Source: Paramacrobiotus metropolitanus (lineage: Eukaryota > Tardigrada > Eutardigrada > Parachela > Macrobiotidae). Taken from it: a stretch of DNA of 64,000 nucleotides. The stretch spans positions 62,001 to 126,000 of the forward strand of contig NW_026570271.1 of the NCBI RefSeq assembly GCF_019649055.1. Reading direction: 5' to 3'. A program made the translations under genes and the position numbers. Numbering within the stretch: the first letter of the stretch is position 1; each line of letters opens with the position of its first letter. Shown here piece by piece: positions 62,704 through 64,000 of the stretch. The notes under the pieces are model-generated. The model saw only the letters and a list, made by a program, of their open reading frames with translations. It was not told the DNA's origin and did no database searches.

Positions 62704-63112
62704 GAAGTTCTACGTTTATCTTAGTCGTTTAGCTAAGCGTGACAACAGAAATTATTACGAAAAACACTTCCTCAATGCTATCCTAGTCGGGAATTGTGCC
62801 CATCACACATAAATTATAGCATTTTCGCGTTGTATTTGAAACTGAATATTGGAATAATTGCTTAAAAAACTCTTTCGTCCGCCTGTCGAGCCTGTTATGC
62901 CGGTATCCGAGGAGCAACCGAGTGAGCAGCTAGTTGAATGTCGCGCTTAATTATACGGGTAGAATAGCTGGACACAACTACAAAACAAGTGAAAATTATC
63001 GATAATATCCAGTGCACGAGTAAGCAATGCAGTGAGGCATTTAATTGTTCATCTGTTATCAGAAAACAAAACAATTTTCAGTGGAAGTCACGCCCTATCA
63101 AAGGCTAAAAAT

Positions 63113-63397
63113 AACGAAACGTACGACGGATCGTTCGTCGTATCGACCGTAAGGGTCTCGTTTAGTATCAATCATCTCCAGTTTCTTATTGTTGTATTAC
63201 GAAACACAACGAAACGTACGACGGATCGTTCATCGTATCGACCGTAAGGGTCTCGTTTAGTATCAATCATCTCCAGTTTCTTATTGTTGTATTACGAAAC
63301 ACAACGAAACGTACGACGGATCGTTCATCGTATCGACCGTAAGGGTCTCGTTTAGTATCAATCATCTTCAATTTATTATTGTTGTATTATTGCATCT
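63113..63397. repeat. 95 bp tandem repeat, three copies
   Basis: Units start at 63113, 63208 and 63303 with AACGAAACGTACGACGGATC. Units differ at a few sites, mostly near the edges of the array. Each unit contains an inverted pair TACGACG / CGTCGTA (perfect in the first unit), so every copy can form a small hairpin. Confidence 0.9.
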
Positions 63398-64000
63398 TTA
63401 TGTTCTTATCAGTGATCTACGAAATCACCAACACTGTTTCTTGTTCCATTTTCGTTTTATTTTCTATGTGTTTATCTGGCTTTGGATAAGTCCGATTTTC
63501 GGTCTGTCCAACTGTGACTCCGATATACCTTCTGTAGGTGCGGGTTAGAAGACTTTTATCCGAATGTCACATTATGCCAGCAAATCGTGTACGCTGTACA
63601 AACTTAATGAATCGTGATAAAGCTTGACAGTTCGAGTGAAGTTCCAAAAAAAGTGCGCAATAGTTGAACAGTTCCAATGCGTCATTCAGTAGTCAACGGA
63701 GCTTTTAAGGAATTCGGAGCACTGCATCCGCCCGATAGACTTGTACAATCTCGGATCCTTTTTTGTAACACAATTTCGTTTTTTGTGACAAAAAGGCGCA
63801 TAATGCTGCCAGGAGATGGTACGGAAGTACTTCAACTTACTGAAAATTTAGATTTTGTGTTGTAATACTAGCGTATTTATTCGAAAACCACACAGAGAAC
63901 TGAAAATACATAGTTATGTGTGTGACAACCACAGCAATCCGCCGTTTCTCAAAGTTCAAGCTGTAAACACTTGCTAATAAACTTACAAATAAAAACTGCT
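63398..64000. other. Right edge; nothing recognised
   Basis: A 62-codon frame at 63677-63865 lacks support. No repeat family identified. Confidence 0.35.

Noticed and set aside
63113-63397. CRISPR-like array
   Set aside because: Units are contiguous 95 bp tandem copies without unique spacers, in eukaryotic-type DNA.

Overview
The window looks like invertebrate-type animal (or at least intron-bearing eukaryote) nuclear DNA: GT-AG introns, AATAAA signals, many small non-autonomous transposons, no bacterial gene layout, and a reverse-transcribing element whose primer site matches the 3' end of an animal-type initiator Met tRNA. I cannot name the species. No tRNA, rRNA or CRISPR array was seen.

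Left part (1-2667): AT-rich, transposon-derived DNA. A fold-back element (163-1586) has terminal inverted repeats built from a purine-rich tandem repeat, with a second small fold-back inside it.

Middle (2668-27455): one giant LTR retrotransposon of about 24.8 kb, Ty3/Gypsy type, treated here as a fossil. It has near-identical ~395 bp LTRs, a 4 bp target duplication and a tRNA-iMet-type primer site. After a repeat-bearing leader come a gag-like part (capsid-like segment and CCHC knuckle) and a 2158-codon pol (protease, RT, RNase H, integrase, AT-hook tail). Unusually, about 10 kb of extra long reading frames follow pol, then a repeat-rich 3' region. It is GC-rich against AT-rich flanks, young by LTR comparison, and largely whole with a handful of breaks. 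It is peppered with tiny palindromes whose stems vary in a compensating way around a constant loop.

Right part (27456-64000): a minus-strand tandem cluster of four related multi-exon loci (about 30.3-28.6, 39.1-34.0, 51.3-45.6 and 61.3-53.9 kb). The module order is shared: a large exon with a tandem helix-turn-helix array; an FDDFFGGKY exon; a helical YExxxQH exon; a linker exon; a terminal exon with two zinc fingers (U1/matrin-like plus C2H2). Introns between modules keep constant phases (1,1,0,1,0), so the modules can be exchanged, and this is the most likely undescribed host system here. Several exons carry a single lesion, often next to a homopolymer or microsatellite. The loci therefore may be young pseudogenes, or genes with assembly errors.

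Between these exons lie fold-back elements, MITE-like elements (mariner-like, hAT-like), long palindromes, dispersed repeats and a 95 bp tandem repeat. A plus-strand last exon near 62.4 kb has a partial copy inside an intron of locus 3.
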